A stretch of DNA of 64,000 bases from Prevotella sp. (GTDB taxonomy: Bacteria; Bacteroidota; Bacteroidia; Bacteroidales; Bacteroidaceae): the NCBI GenBank assembly GCA_017623655.1, contig JAGAON010000006.1, positions 1-64,000 on the forward strand. The letters are read 5' to 3'. Below the pieces are notes generated by a model, which was not told the DNA's origin, did not search any database, and saw only the letters and a program-made list of their open reading frames with translations. Positions 6,753 to 16,736 of this stretch are shown here, one piece after another; within the stretch, counting starts at the first letter, position 1; each line of letters begins with the position of its first letter. Position numbers and translations under genes: made by a program.

Positions 6753-9700
6753 ATGCGACTAATCTTTACACTGCTCATAATCCTTCTTTCACACTCATGG
6801 ACGTGTGCCTTCACCTCCCTGCGCCCGCAATACCTGACCATGGCGGACGGACTGCCGAGCAACTATGTGCATGAAATAGCGGAAGACGGAAACGGAATGC
6901 TCTGGTTCGGCAATTCGGGAGGTATGAGCCGGTTTGACGGAAACAACATCTTGAACTTCCGGACGTTCCCGATCGGAAGCAGCGGCGAGATGATTTCCGC
7001 AGCCATAACACACATCACCACCGACAAGACCAAAAGGTTTATCTGGGCAAAGGCAACAAATCATTGCTTTTTCTGTTACGACACGCAGACCGGACGGTTC
7101 ATAGACTACGCCGTAAATGAGGAACAGGGCAAGTCGTTCAGGGAGATAGCCTTCGGCGACAACGGCACCGTATGGCTGTATCAGGGAAACGGTGTGAGGA
7201 GATGTACGGTGACATATCCGGACAACAAACTGGAACCTGTGTTCCATTGCACGGACTACACCGTGGATAAGGGCCAGCTGCCATACCGCGAGGTACGCAC
7301 CCTGCTGACCACAGGCAGCGGAGGGGCGTGGCTGTGCGCGGACAAAGGACTGGCGTACATCGACGGTAAGGGCGAGGCGCACATCATTGACAAGAAGCGG
7401 AAAGTGTATCAGGCAATGAGACTTGGAGGCGGGCGGTATGCGTTCTTCATGACCGGAAACCGCATCCTTGTGGGCGACGACAAAGGCGGAATAGTCAAAG
7501 ACATACTCATCCCGGCACAGTTCGGCACGGTGAACCGCATAACGGGCTACGTATGCGAGGCCGCAGGAAAAGGGAAAGCGGCGGTGGCGCACGCCTTCAC
7601 CAACGGCGGGACACTGGCCGTGGATGTGGCAAAAGGAGTGGTGAGAAAGTCTGACAAGCTGGACATAAGCGAAGGCATGAACTTCGGGACATACCAAGGA
7701 TACACCGTGGTGACAACGCGTTCCGGGGAGATAATCATACTCGACAGGGAGCTGAAAACGGCTATGCGCAGGAAAGTGCTGGCCATGATACCTATATGGT
7801 CATACAGAAACTCTTTCTCCGTGTCGGCAAACCGTGACAACACCATCATGATTGCGGCAAGGACATGGGGACTGCTGGCATTCAACACCGTCACCGGAGA
7901 AGCGACGGAACTGCGTGACACAGACCCGATGATGCCGCAAGGATACTATTATGTAAGCAACATCATGTTCGACTCGGCAGGCTACTTATGGGGAGCGACA
8001 CTGGGAGAGGGAGTGTTCAGAATACTCAGCCAGCAAGAGATTACCGGCAGCTACATCAGGCCGGGAAAGGACAACACGAACACACTGACCAATTCCGTGG
8101 AGGTAATGATTCACGAACCGGACGGCTCATACACCGTGGCTACGAAAATTGGTGATATGTTCCGCTACGACCCAAGGACAAACAGCATGACAAAAACGCT
8201 GAAAGGTTACGGCAAAAACCTGACAACGTATATAGAACGGACGGGAAACTACGTCACGTCCGTGTGTTACGACGCTTACGGCAACAAATGGACGGGACTG
8301 GGAAAAAACGGAATCTTCATAGGAGAACGCCTGTATCACGACAAGGCATACAACATAACCGGCATACAAATGGACAGACACAGGCGTGTATGGTTTATTG
8401 AAAGCTCGAAAGGACTGAAGATGGTTCCGTCGGCAAAAGACTATGGGGACAGCCTGAAAATGGTGTCTTTCCTTGACACCAACGCCGGAGAGACGAATTT
8501 GTTAGACATGAAAATGGACTCGGCAGGCAGGCTGTGGCTTGCCGCGGGAGACGGATTGCACACGGTAGATACAAGGCTTAAAGACGTGAAGCCCTCGTCA
8601 TTCAGGGTTTTCAACTCACGAAACAGCCGGATGCCGGGCGGAAGCATAACGTGCCTGGCCATACAGGAGAAGGAACACAGGATATGGTGCGGACTGGAAG
8701 CGGGAGGACTGGCGGTGTGCCGGTTCAACGATGACTGGACGATAATGACCGAATGCGACGTCTATACCATGAAGCAAGGACTGGCGGCAGGAACGGTAAA
8801 CTCCGTAATATGCGGAAAATCGGGAGAATTAATATGGGTAGGCACAGACAACGGGCTGTCACTCGTGAGCGCGGCAACAGGCTACATAAAGACATACAGG
8901 TTCAGCCAAAGAAGCATTGACAACTATTTCAACATCCGGATGATGCGGATGCTGGCGGACGGAAGGGTGCTGTGCGGAACGGCCGGAGGCCTGCTGGTGA
9001 TACAGCAAAACTGCAATCCTTTCAAATGCGACGGCAAACAAAAGGCTGCCGGGCCTACAATCACAGACTTCCACATCGACGGTGAGTCGGTGTTCACCGA
9101 CTTTACAAAGGACGTGTTCGACAGGATGAGAATGAGCATCATCAACGATGGGGAAATCAGACTTGAACATGACCAGAACAATATTGCGGTGTTCTTTTCA
9201 AACACCGGGCACCCGGAGGCGACAACAACCTCGTACCAATACTATCTGGACGGGTTTGACAGCACATGGAGACCACCTACAAGCTCGTCAAGAGCCGACT
9301 TCGCCCATCTCAGTCCCGGCACATACACACTGCACGTGCGCTCTCTGACCGGGAACAAGTGGAGCAAGGAGACGGCCTTCACCATACACATCACACCGCC
9401 ATGGTACGCATCATGGTACGCGTACATTATGTATATGTGTATGGTAGCCATGCTGTGCAGGTACATATACAAGCAGATAAGGGCGAAGTACCGGTACAGG
9501 AAGAGACTGAGAATGGAAAGGCAACAGAGGGACATCGAGCAGAAACTGGCAGACTACAAGGTTAACTTCTTTACCAACGTGAGCCATGAGTTCCGCACGC
9601 CGCTGACTATAATACAAGGCGTAACGGAGCGTATCAAGACGCTAAACAGGCAAGGAGACCTCAAACAACCTATCGACACGCTGAGACGTTCAACCGAAAG

Positions 9701-11105
9701 GATGCTGCGACTGGTGAACCAGCTGATGGAGTTCCGCAGGATGCAACAGGGCAGACTGAGCCTGTGCGTGAGGGAAGAGGACATAGTGGCGTTCATACAT
9801 AACATCTTCATGGACTTCCATGAGACTGCATACGCGCAAGACATTGACTATCATTTCTCTACAAGTGTGAAGAAACTGAACGTACCTTTCGACTCCAACC
9901 ACCTTGACAAGATAATGTATAACCTCATTTCAAACGCGTTCAAGTATTCCAAACACAAGGGACACATAGAGGTGCGGCTGCGGGAAACGGACGGAAAGAT
10001 GATAATCTCGGTGTCGGACAACGGCGTCGGGGTGGACAAGGATATGCAGGAGCATCTCTTCGACAACTACATGAAGAGCAGCCGTCTGGTGAAAGACAGC
10101 CTCGGAATAGGGCTGACCCTTACCGCAGCACTCGCAAAGAGACACCACGGAACGATAGAGTACCAGCCCAATATGCCGTCCGGAAGCGTATTCACAGTAA
10201 CGTTGCCGACAGACAGTTCGGCTTACGGAGCAGACGAATTCATGGTGGAAAGCCCGCTTGCAGCCAAACAGACGACAAGCGAGAAGGCCGGATTTGAGCA
10301 GATATACCGTGAGATAGCGGAAAAACCGCTCAATGACTGCACGGCGCTGGTGGTGGAAGACGATGCCGACATGGCGGAATACATAGTACAAAGCATAGCC
10401 AAGTTCTTCAAGATAAAGACAGCCAAGAACGGTGCTGACGCACTGAGAATAATGGAGGAGGCGGACGACAGCATTCCGCAACTGATTGTCACAGACGCCA
10501 TGATGCCGCAGATGGACGGGTTCCAACTTACCGCGAAGCTGAGGAAAGACGACAGATTCCGCACCATACCGATTATAATGCTGACGGCACTGAGCCAGGA
10601 AGAGAAACAGCTGAAGGGCATTGCCACAGGAGTTGACATTTACCTCTGCAAGCCTTTCAGCCCCAACATTCTGGCCGCACACGCCATACATCTCGTGAAC
10701 AAGCACATAAGCATGAAGAGAATGGTTGCCGAGAATACGGAGACAGAAACTGGAAAGGTACACAAGGCCGTCGTTTCCGACATACGGGACAAGAACTTCA
10801 AGGAACAGGTGGACGCCATTATCAACGCCCATATAGGCGACGAGAACCTCTCGGTGGAGACTCTTACGGACGAGTTGGGCATCGGACGCTCAAAGCTTTT
10901 CGAGAAAATGAAGCAGCTGTGCGACATGACTCCGCGCGATTACATACTGCGTCACCGCATGGAATATGCCTGCAAACTGTTGAAGGACGGCAATCTTTCC
11001 ATAGCGGAGATAGCCTACAAGACCGGATTCGGCCATCCGCCGTACTTCACGAGGGTATTCAAGAAACATTATGGAGTGACACCTACCGAATACATCAAGA
11101 GGTAG
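6753..11105 (+). CDS. Hybrid two-component system sensor/regulator (HTCS)
   Basis: 1450 residues from the ATG at 6753, the first start giving a signal peptide (MRLIFTLLIILLSHSWTCAF). Order of parts: periplasmic two-component propeller repeats (about 25-780, units such as GMLWFGNSGGMSRFDG), a Y_Y_Y domain (about 790-883), one membrane helix (about 885-905), HisKA with the phospho-acceptor His at 945 (NVSHEFRTPLTII), HATPase_c (about 1045-1150), a receiver domain with Asp at 1248 (LIVTDAMMPQMDGF) and a C-terminal AraC-type helix-turn-helix (about 1350-1450). All key residues are present, so it should be active. Such proteins sense an oligosaccharide in the periplasm and switch on nearby utilisation genes; the following PL11 lyase gene suggests a rhamnogalacturonan signal (inference). 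Confidence 0.95.
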   Translation: MRLIFTLLIILLSHSWTCAFTSLRPQYLTMADGLPSNYVHEIAEDGNGMLWFGNSGGMSRFDGNNILNFRTFPIGSSGEMISAAITHITTDKTKRFIWAKATNHCFFCYDTQTGRFIDYAVNEEQGKSFREIAFGDNGTVWLYQGNGVRRCTVTYPDNKLEPVFHCTDYTVDKGQLPYREVRTLLTTGSGGAWLCADKGLAYIDGKGEAHIIDKKRKVYQAMRLGGGRYAFFMTGNRILVGDDKGGIVKDILIPAQFGTVNRITGYVCEAAGKGKAAVAHAFTNGGTLAVDVAKGVVRKSDKLDISEGMNFGTYQGYTVVTTRSGEIIILDRELKTAMRRKVLAMIPIWSYRNSFSVSANRDNTIMIAARTWGLLAFNTVTGEATELRDTDPMMPQGYYYVSNIMFDSAGYLWGATLGEGVFRILSQQEITGSYIRPGKDNTNTLTNSVEVMIHEPDGSYTVATKIGDMFRYDPRTNSMTKTLKGYGKNLTTYIERTGNYVTSVCYDAYGNKWTGLGKNGIFIGERLYHDKAYNITGIQMDRHRRVWFIESSKGLKMVPSAKDYGDSLKMVSFLDTNAGETNLLDMKMDSAGRLWLAAGDGLHTVDTRLKDVKPSSFRVFNSRNSRMPGGSITCLAIQEKEHRIWCGLEAGGLAVCRFNDDWTIMTECDVYTMKQGLAAGTVNSVICGKSGELIWVGTDNGLSLVSAATGYIKTYRFSQRSIDNYFNIRMMRMLADGRVLCGTAGGLLVIQQNCNPFKCDGKQKAAGPTITDFHIDGESVFTDFTKDVFDRMRMSIINDGEIRLEHDQNNIAVFFSNTGHPEATTTSYQYYLDGFDSTWRPPTSSSRADFAHLSPGTYTLHVRSLTGNKWSKETAFTIHITPPWYASWYAYIMYMCMVAMLCRYIYKQIRAKYRYRKRLRMERQQRDIEQKLADYKVNFFTNVSHEFRTPLTIIQGVTERIKTLNRQGDLKQPIDTLRRSTERMLRLVNQLMEFRRMQQGRLSLCVREEDIVAFIHNIFMDFHETAYAQDIDYHFSTSVKKLNVPFDSNHLDKIMYNLISNAFKYSKHKGHIEVRLRETDGKMIISVSDNGVGVDKDMQEHLFDNYMKSSRLVKDSLGIGLTLTAALAKRHHGTIEYQPNMPSGSVFTVTLPTDSSAYGADEFMVESPLAAKQTTSEKAGFEQIYREIAEKPLNDCTALVVEDDADMAEYIVQSIAKFFKIKTAKNGADALRIMEEADDSIPQLIVTDAMMPQMDGFQLTAKLRKDDRFRTIPIIMLTALSQEEKQLKGIATGVDIYLCKPFSPNILAAHAIHLVNKHISMKRMVAENTETETGKVHKAVVSDIRDKNFKEQVDAIINAHIGDENLSVETLTDELGIGRSKLFEKMKQLCDMTPRDYILRHRMEYACKLLKDGNLSIAEIAYKTGFGHPPYFTRVFKKHYGVTPTEYIKR

Positions 11106-11191
11106 TTCCACGCCCTGTCACATCCACACCGGGCGGACGATTTTATATATTGTTTGTACTTTTGTTATTGGTATTGTATTAAAAAATAATG

Positions 11192-11199
11192 TAATTTTG
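11192..11199 (+). promoter_or_regulatory. -7 box upstream of the PL11 gene
   Basis: TAATTTTG fits TAnnTTTG; only ATTG is seen about 21 bases upstream. The predicted leader to the PL11 start is over 300 nt and carries a palindromic repeat cluster. Confidence 0.45.
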
Positions 11200-11355
11200 T
11201 CGCAGGATTACTTACCAATAACAAAATTACAGGCGAAAAAATGCGCGAATGTGGATTTTTCATAGCCGTTACAGCAGTGACGGCACATGCCCGAAAGCCA
11301 TAACAGTCCGGCCGGCGCAAGCCCGCCGGAATCATTGCGGTATCGGCTCTCCCCG

Positions 11356-11420
11356 CAAAAGGGTGCTGATTACCGCGTAATCAGGTGCTGATTGCGAGGT
11401 AAAAGGGTGCTGATTGCAGC
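11356..11420. repeat. AATCAGCACC-type palindromic repeat cluster
   Basis: Three units (AAAAGGGTGCTGATTACC, AATCAGGTGCTGATTGC, AAAAGGGTGCTGATTGC) in the 423-bp gap between the hybrid regulator and the PL11 gene. Apart from these and the promoter candidate, no gene is seen in this gap. Confidence 0.9.
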
Positions 11421-11528
11421 GGCACTTCCTTGCCGTTGATTATCGGACTGTTTGACAATGGCATGCAGAAACCACCTGACCACCCCGGAATAACCTGACG
11501 ACCAAATAATTAAATAACCATACAACGA

Positions 11529-14500
11529 ATGAAACATTTATTACTATCACTGGCAATTCTTGCCCTCTCGCCGGCCTCTATGCAGGCGCAGAGGATTTAC
11601 CAGAAGCTGGGGCGCGGCGTGGTCGCCGTGACACGCAGCTCCGGTAACGAGTGTACCGTAAGTTGGCGCAAGCTGACAAACGACCCGGACAGTTGTTCCT
11701 ACAACATCTACAAACGCGCGAAAGGAACGGAAAGTTACACCAAAATCAACGCTACTCCGTTGCGGGGAACCAGCATAAAGCTGAAAGGCTCACAGCTACC
11801 TTATAATTATGAGGTGGCGGTGACTACCGTAACAAAGGACGGAACGGAGAGTGCGATGAGCGCACCGTTCCTCTATTCCAAGAAGCCTTACGCCAACGAA
11901 TGGATGCACATAGAGTTTGACAACAATGTGCTGAAACGTGATGAGTATTCCACCAAATACGTATGGCCGTGCGACCTCGACGGAGACGGAGAGATGGACG
12001 AGTTCATCGTTGACCGCCTTGGCAGCGGAGCGGAAGAGGAAGTGGGAGATGATGACGACACATCCGGCACGACAACCGCCACGGCGCACAAGTTGCAGGC
12101 CTATGATATAGACGGCACGCTGCTGTGGACGATAGCGTTGGGTCCCAACGTCAACATCTGTTCCGGACAGAATGACATGGTCACCGTGTGTGACATCGAC
12201 TGCGACGGAAAGGCGGAAGTAATCATAAAATCCAGCGACGGCACACGCTTTTGGGACAAAGCTAACGAGACTTGGGGCAAGTACGTGTTCGGAAAGACAA
12301 CCGGCGACGTCGATGGTGACGGCATAATAGACTACTGCGCCTCTACAAACACCAAGCGTAACCCTCCCTTCTACATCTCCGTGATAGACGGACTGACGGG
12401 CGAGGAGAAGGTCAGCGCAGAGCTGAAATACAGCGAAGTGACCGACGGTGAGGACACATATACCCGTGACAACAAGGACAGTTACATGGGCAACAAGGGC
12501 TATTACCAGATGGGCGGACACTTCGCGATATGCTATGACGGCGTACGTCCTTACGTGGCGATGAAGTGTCTGGACCGCGACACCAACGGCAAGCACCACG
12601 ATTACATCTTCGCCTTCGGCTATGACTGGGTAAACGGCAGGCCGACAAACTTCCGGCATTTCTACACTTGGAGCCGCAACGACAAGACACCGTGGCCTGC
12701 CGAGTTCCACGGCAACCGCGTGGCGGACGTTGATGGCGACGGAATAGACGAGCTTTGCCCCGGCGCCTTCGCCGTGAATCCGTGGAAAGACATGGTCAGC
12801 AGCCCCGGCGTAGGGCACGGCGACCGCTTCACCTACACCGACATCGACCCGGAACGTCCGGGCATGGAGGCCTACGGCATACAGCAGTCAGATCTTTTGG
12901 GACAGCTGATATGGGATGCGGCAACCGGCGAACGCGTGAAGGAATGGTACTTGTCAAGCGTCTTTGACGTTGGAAGGGGAGTTTGCTGTGACGTGGATTC
13001 CACAAGACTTGGCTTGGAGAATTACAGTTTTGTCAGCGACTATATCTATGATTGTCATGGCAAGAAGACCGACGTAAAGCGCCCCTACCCGCAAGAACCT
13101 ATATGGTGGGACGGCGACCTGATGCGTGAAGCCCTGTCACAGATAGGCGGCAACGGACGTGGTTCCAACATGATTGTGGCGAAACTGCCCAACAGCAGCC
13201 GTTTCATCAACTTCGGAAGCGAGTCAAGTTGGGCGGTACACGGACAGACAGGCTCACGTCCCGGCTTCTGGGGAGACATCTTCGGAGACTGGCGTGAGGA
13301 GGTGATACTGTTCATACAGAACGACAATACATCCACAGGCATTGCCGGATACGCCACCGAACTGACGTCCGACAAGACCATAACGGCACTATATGAGGAC
13401 GGGCACTACCGCGGAGACTGCTCGGCAAGGGGATATTACCAAAGCCCGAACACCAGCTTCTATCTTGCGACAGGTATGCCGCAGGAGCCCATCTACGACT
13501 GTGTGGAGACCGACTTGAGATGGAAAGGCGGCGCATTCGACGGCGGATTCACCTCCTTTGACCAAAAGACCACCGCGGCATTCGCCGACGGCAAGAGCGT
13601 GATATTCGACATATCAGGAGACAACAGCAGCGACATCGCCATCAACAAGGCCGTCACTCCGTCCTCATTCTTCCTCATGAACCCCAAGGGTCACGACTAC
13701 CGCTTCTCCGGTACGGGCCGGATTACGGGCGATGTGGTAATAAAGAAAGGCATGCAGGGCAAGGCTACGTTCGGCATTGACATTGCCTCCACCGCCAAAG
13801 CGGTAATCAGTGAGGGCACGCTGGAGTCTTCCGCAGCCATCAACTGTCCGCTCTACATCATGGCACGCGGCACACTTGCCGGCACGACTACGGTCAATGC
13901 GCCCGTATATTTCGAGGGAGCACTGAACTATGAGGGCTGCCGCCTGATGCCGGGAAGCGCAGATGACAGGTTCGGCACCATGACATTCAACAACGGACTC
14001 ACCCTGCCGGGCAAGGTTTACATAGAAACCACGCTCTCGACAGCCGAAGGTAAGGCCGCAATCGTGAAGGTAAACGGCGACCTGACGCTCAAAGGTATCA
14101 ACTACTTCACCATCGACTGCACCGACACTGACATCAAGGCAGGCTCATACACCCTTGCGGAATGCACGGGAACACTTACCGCCGACGCCGCAAACATAAA
14201 GGTACGCAACCTCAACGGAGTGCCATACCGCATCCAAACAGAGGCAAACAAGATAGTGCTCGCTATCGACTCACAGCGCAAACCGGCCGAGTGCGTGCTG
14301 TGGAAAGGCTCAACCACCACGGAATGGGACTATCTTACCAAGAACTTCTCGGCCAACGGAGAGGACTCTTACTTCGTTACCGGCGACAAAGTAGTGTTTG
14401 ATGACAGCGCGGACAACTTCAACGTCAGCCTCAACAACACCGTGATGGCAGGCAGCATAGAGTTCCGCAACGACGAGAAGACCTACACCTTCACCGGTGA

Positions 14501-16085
14501 CGGCAGCATCAGCGGCACGGGAGACCTTATCAAGAACGGCAAGGGCGAGGTGAGACTGCTTGCGGAAGAAAGCAACTTCACCGGCCGGACTATCATCAAC
14601 GAGGGCCGTCTCACCGTCTCAAAGATGGCCAATGCGGGCAAGACAAGCTCCATAGGCGCACCGGTTGCCGACAAGGGTTACCTGCAAATCAACGGCGCGG
14701 AGCTGGCGATTGACGGCGACAATGTGGCTACCGACCGCATGATTACCATCACCGACACCTGCTCCTTGGACGTGGTGAACGCCGGTTCGGGCTTCACCAT
14801 GAACAGCCAGATAAGCGGAGAAGGCGTGCTTGTGAAGCAAGGAGACGGCCAACTGAATTTCAGTTACGCCGGAGAAAACGCGTTCAGCGCAATCGTTGTG
14901 CGCCAAGGCAGGATAAACCAAGGCTCTTGGAAGGCCACATTCGGCAAGGCCGGATGCCCGATGTACCTTGAAGGCGGCAGTGTATCGCTGATAGCCAACA
15001 ACGGCATGACCACCACACCAAACCTCAACCACCAGTTCTACGCAAAGGAAGGGACGGCAAGTAACATCATAGGCAGCTTCCGAAGCAACATCACCGGAGC
15101 GGCGCACGGCAAGGGAACGATACAGATCACATCGGGCGGAGCACGCTGTTACGTAAGCACTGACTTCTCTGACTTTGAAGGAACACTCGTAGGAAGCGGA
15201 GCGGAGCTGCTGCTTACAGACAAGGTCACCGACATGAAGCGTGCCACACTCAACCCGACAGGCTCGTGCGGAGTGTCTCCTGCTGCCTCAACACTCAGCA
15301 TCGGCACACTGACTTCCAACGACAAGGAGGCCGCGATAGGCGGAACTACCGTGAACGCAGGCTACCTGAACCAAGACAGCAAGTTCGCCGGAATCATCAA
15401 ATGCAAGAGCTTCTACAAGTACGGCACGGGCACTCTCACCCTGACCGGCACCAGTTCAACGGCGGGAATATACGTCAAGGAAGGCGCATTGAAGCTCTCC
15501 AACATCAGCGGCAACTGCACATCGGCCAGCATAACCGTTGACGGCGGAACGCTGACAGGTAACGGTTATACGCAGAGCATACTCGCAAAGAACGGCGCCA
15601 CCATCGCACCGGGCAATAGCGACAGCGCTACCGGTACGCTCAACACCACCGGAAACATAATATGTTACGGCAAGACCACACTCGTGTTCAAGGCAAGCAC
15701 CGCCACCAACGACAAGGTAAAGGCGAAAGGCACGCTGCGACTGACGGGCGACACAATACGCATCCGTCCCATCAATGGCCGCACATTCGCCGAGGGAGAC
15801 GAGATACAGCTCTTCGAGGCCGGCACGTTCTACGCGGGAAGCAAATGGATAATCGTTGACGACACATACCTCTGGGACGACTCACAGCTCATATCAAAAG
15901 GCATACTGACATGCAAGGGCAATGCCACGGGCATCAAGGGAGTCAGCGTTAACGAGCCGGACAACGTGCGTTTCTTCACTACTGACGGAAAAGAAGTGAA
16001 CGCGGCGAACCTGCCGGAGCACCGGACATACATCCGCCGCACCGTGAAAGGCGGCAAGGTTGAGACTATCGTAATCAACAAGTAA
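11529..16085 (+). CDS. Rhamnogalacturonan lyase, PL11, with long beta-strand-repeat extension
   Basis: 1518 residues, far longer than a usual PL11 enzyme (about 600-800). A signal peptide (1-20, ending MQAQ) is followed by the PL11 domain (about 21-660), with a fibronectin-like start (RGVVAVTRSSGNECTVSWR) and calcium-binding beta-propeller motifs (DLDGDGEMDEF, DVDGDGIIDYC, DVDGDGIDEL). Residues 660-1450 are repetitive beta strands like autotransporter-associated repeats (GTGDLIKNGKGEVRLL, NFTGRTIINEGRLTV, GTGTLTLTGTSS). The last 60 residues (FFTTDGKEV to KGGKVETIVINK) look like a type IX secretion sorting domain. PL11 enzymes cut rhamnogalacturonan-I backbones by beta-elimination. Probably secreted or surface-held, and controlled by the HTCS upstream. 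Confidence 0.88.
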   Translation: MKHLLLSLAILALSPASMQAQRIYQKLGRGVVAVTRSSGNECTVSWRKLTNDPDSCSYNIYKRAKGTESYTKINATPLRGTSIKLKGSQLPYNYEVAVTTVTKDGTESAMSAPFLYSKKPYANEWMHIEFDNNVLKRDEYSTKYVWPCDLDGDGEMDEFIVDRLGSGAEEEVGDDDDTSGTTTATAHKLQAYDIDGTLLWTIALGPNVNICSGQNDMVTVCDIDCDGKAEVIIKSSDGTRFWDKANETWGKYVFGKTTGDVDGDGIIDYCASTNTKRNPPFYISVIDGLTGEEKVSAELKYSEVTDGEDTYTRDNKDSYMGNKGYYQMGGHFAICYDGVRPYVAMKCLDRDTNGKHHDYIFAFGYDWVNGRPTNFRHFYTWSRNDKTPWPAEFHGNRVADVDGDGIDELCPGAFAVNPWKDMVSSPGVGHGDRFTYTDIDPERPGMEAYGIQQSDLLGQLIWDAATGERVKEWYLSSVFDVGRGVCCDVDSTRLGLENYSFVSDYIYDCHGKKTDVKRPYPQEPIWWDGDLMREALSQIGGNGRGSNMIVAKLPNSSRFINFGSESSWAVHGQTGSRPGFWGDIFGDWREEVILFIQNDNTSTGIAGYATELTSDKTITALYEDGHYRGDCSARGYYQSPNTSFYLATGMPQEPIYDCVETDLRWKGGAFDGGFTSFDQKTTAAFADGKSVIFDISGDNSSDIAINKAVTPSSFFLMNPKGHDYRFSGTGRITGDVVIKKGMQGKATFGIDIASTAKAVISEGTLESSAAINCPLYIMARGTLAGTTTVNAPVYFEGALNYEGCRLMPGSADDRFGTMTFNNGLTLPGKVYIETTLSTAEGKAAIVKVNGDLTLKGINYFTIDCTDTDIKAGSYTLAECTGTLTADAANIKVRNLNGVPYRIQTEANKIVLAIDSQRKPAECVLWKGSTTTEWDYLTKNFSANGEDSYFVTGDKVVFDDSADNFNVSLNNTVMAGSIEFRNDEKTYTFTGDGSISGTGDLIKNGKGEVRLLAEESNFTGRTIINEGRLTVSKMANAGKTSSIGAPVADKGYLQINGAELAIDGDNVATDRMITITDTCSLDVVNAGSGFTMNSQISGEGVLVKQGDGQLNFSYAGENAFSAIVVRQGRINQGSWKATFGKAGCPMYLEGGSVSLIANNGMTTTPNLNHQFYAKEGTASNIIGSFRSNITGAAHGKGTIQITSGGARCYVSTDFSDFEGTLVGSGAELLLTDKVTDMKRATLNPTGSCGVSPAASTLSIGTLTSNDKEAAIGGTTVNAGYLNQDSKFAGIIKCKSFYKYGTGTLTLTGTSSTAGIYVKEGALKLSNISGNCTSASITVDGGTLTGNGYTQSILAKNGATIAPGNSDSATGTLNTTGNIICYGKTTLVFKASTATNDKVKAKGTLRLTGDTIRIRPINGRTFAEGDEIQLFEAGTFYAGSKWIIVDDTYLWDDSQLISKGILTCKGNATGIKGVSVNEPDNVRFFTTDGKEVNAANLPEHRTYIRRTVKGGKVETIVINK

Positions 16086-16362
16086 GCATATTATTTGACG
16101 GCTTAGCAGTTCTGTTGTACGGGAAACACCAACGCCCAATAGCCGGACTGCCGTCGATTCCTTCACATGGAACCTCGCCCCGATGGCGGACACGAAGAAA
16201 CCCGACGGGAACTAAGCGTCCGGGCAGAAAACTCTCCCTGCCGTGTTAAATCCGCCTCGACGGGCAACCACGCCGCAAAAGGCATGACACCGTCACGGGG
16301 CTTGTAACACGGCAAAAACGGAACGGTTGATTTTTGGAAATCCGTTACACACGGAACATACG

Positions 16363-16430
16363 GTAAAAGGCGGCAGATTACGATGTAATCTGCCGCCTTT
16401 TACATTGTCATCAGCACCTGTTTGCACCGT
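16363..16430. repeat. Variant hairpin of the AATCAGCACC family
   Basis: A perfect 19-bp inverted repeat (16363-16381 and 16385-16403, 3-base loop) reads GTAAAAGGCGGCAGATTAC on one arm. Elsewhere the same arm reads GTAAAAGGGTGCTGATTAC, and the changes are matched on the other arm. A normal TCAGCACCTG unit follows. The rest of the 16086-16736 gap holds no gene I can recognise. Confidence 0.85.
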
Positions 16431-16615
16431 CAAGGCTACGGTTTCATGTGGCAAATACAGGCTGCCAATCCTGCTTTTGCGAGATTTTTGCCGGATTATC
16501 ATACGGACATTACAGTATCATGCGTTGTTTTACATACCGCTAAGGAAACTTTAACGTTTCGCCGTCCGTTGTTTTAACAGTTCCGTCATATCATATATAA
16601 TATACCGCAACGTAT

Positions 16616-16687
16616 GTAGGGACGCACCTTGGTGCGTCCGCTGTTACCGCAGGTTCGTTCTTTCGTACGCACCAAGGTGCGTCCCTG
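16616..16687. repeat. Head-to-head pair of GGACGCACC repeats
   Basis: Two inverted copies of the palindrome GTAGGGACGCACC-TTGG-TGCGTCC about 30 bases apart, so that the whole unit can fold on itself. One of four such pairs in the window. Confidence 0.9.
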
Positions 16688-16736
16688 CAAATGGCGACAG
16701 CCACACCTTGGTGCGAGATACGGAGCTTTTTCCGGC

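Noticed and set aside
9930-10832. 300-codon open frame on the minus strand inside the hybrid regulator gene
   Set aside because: The plus strand here encodes unmistakable kinase and receiver motifs; the reverse frame shows no domain and is a shadow of GC-rich coding sequence.
11796-12818. 340-codon open frame on the minus strand inside the PL11 gene
   Set aside because: It lies opposite well-conserved PL11 sequence and reads as low-complexity Val/Arg-rich text without a start signal or family.
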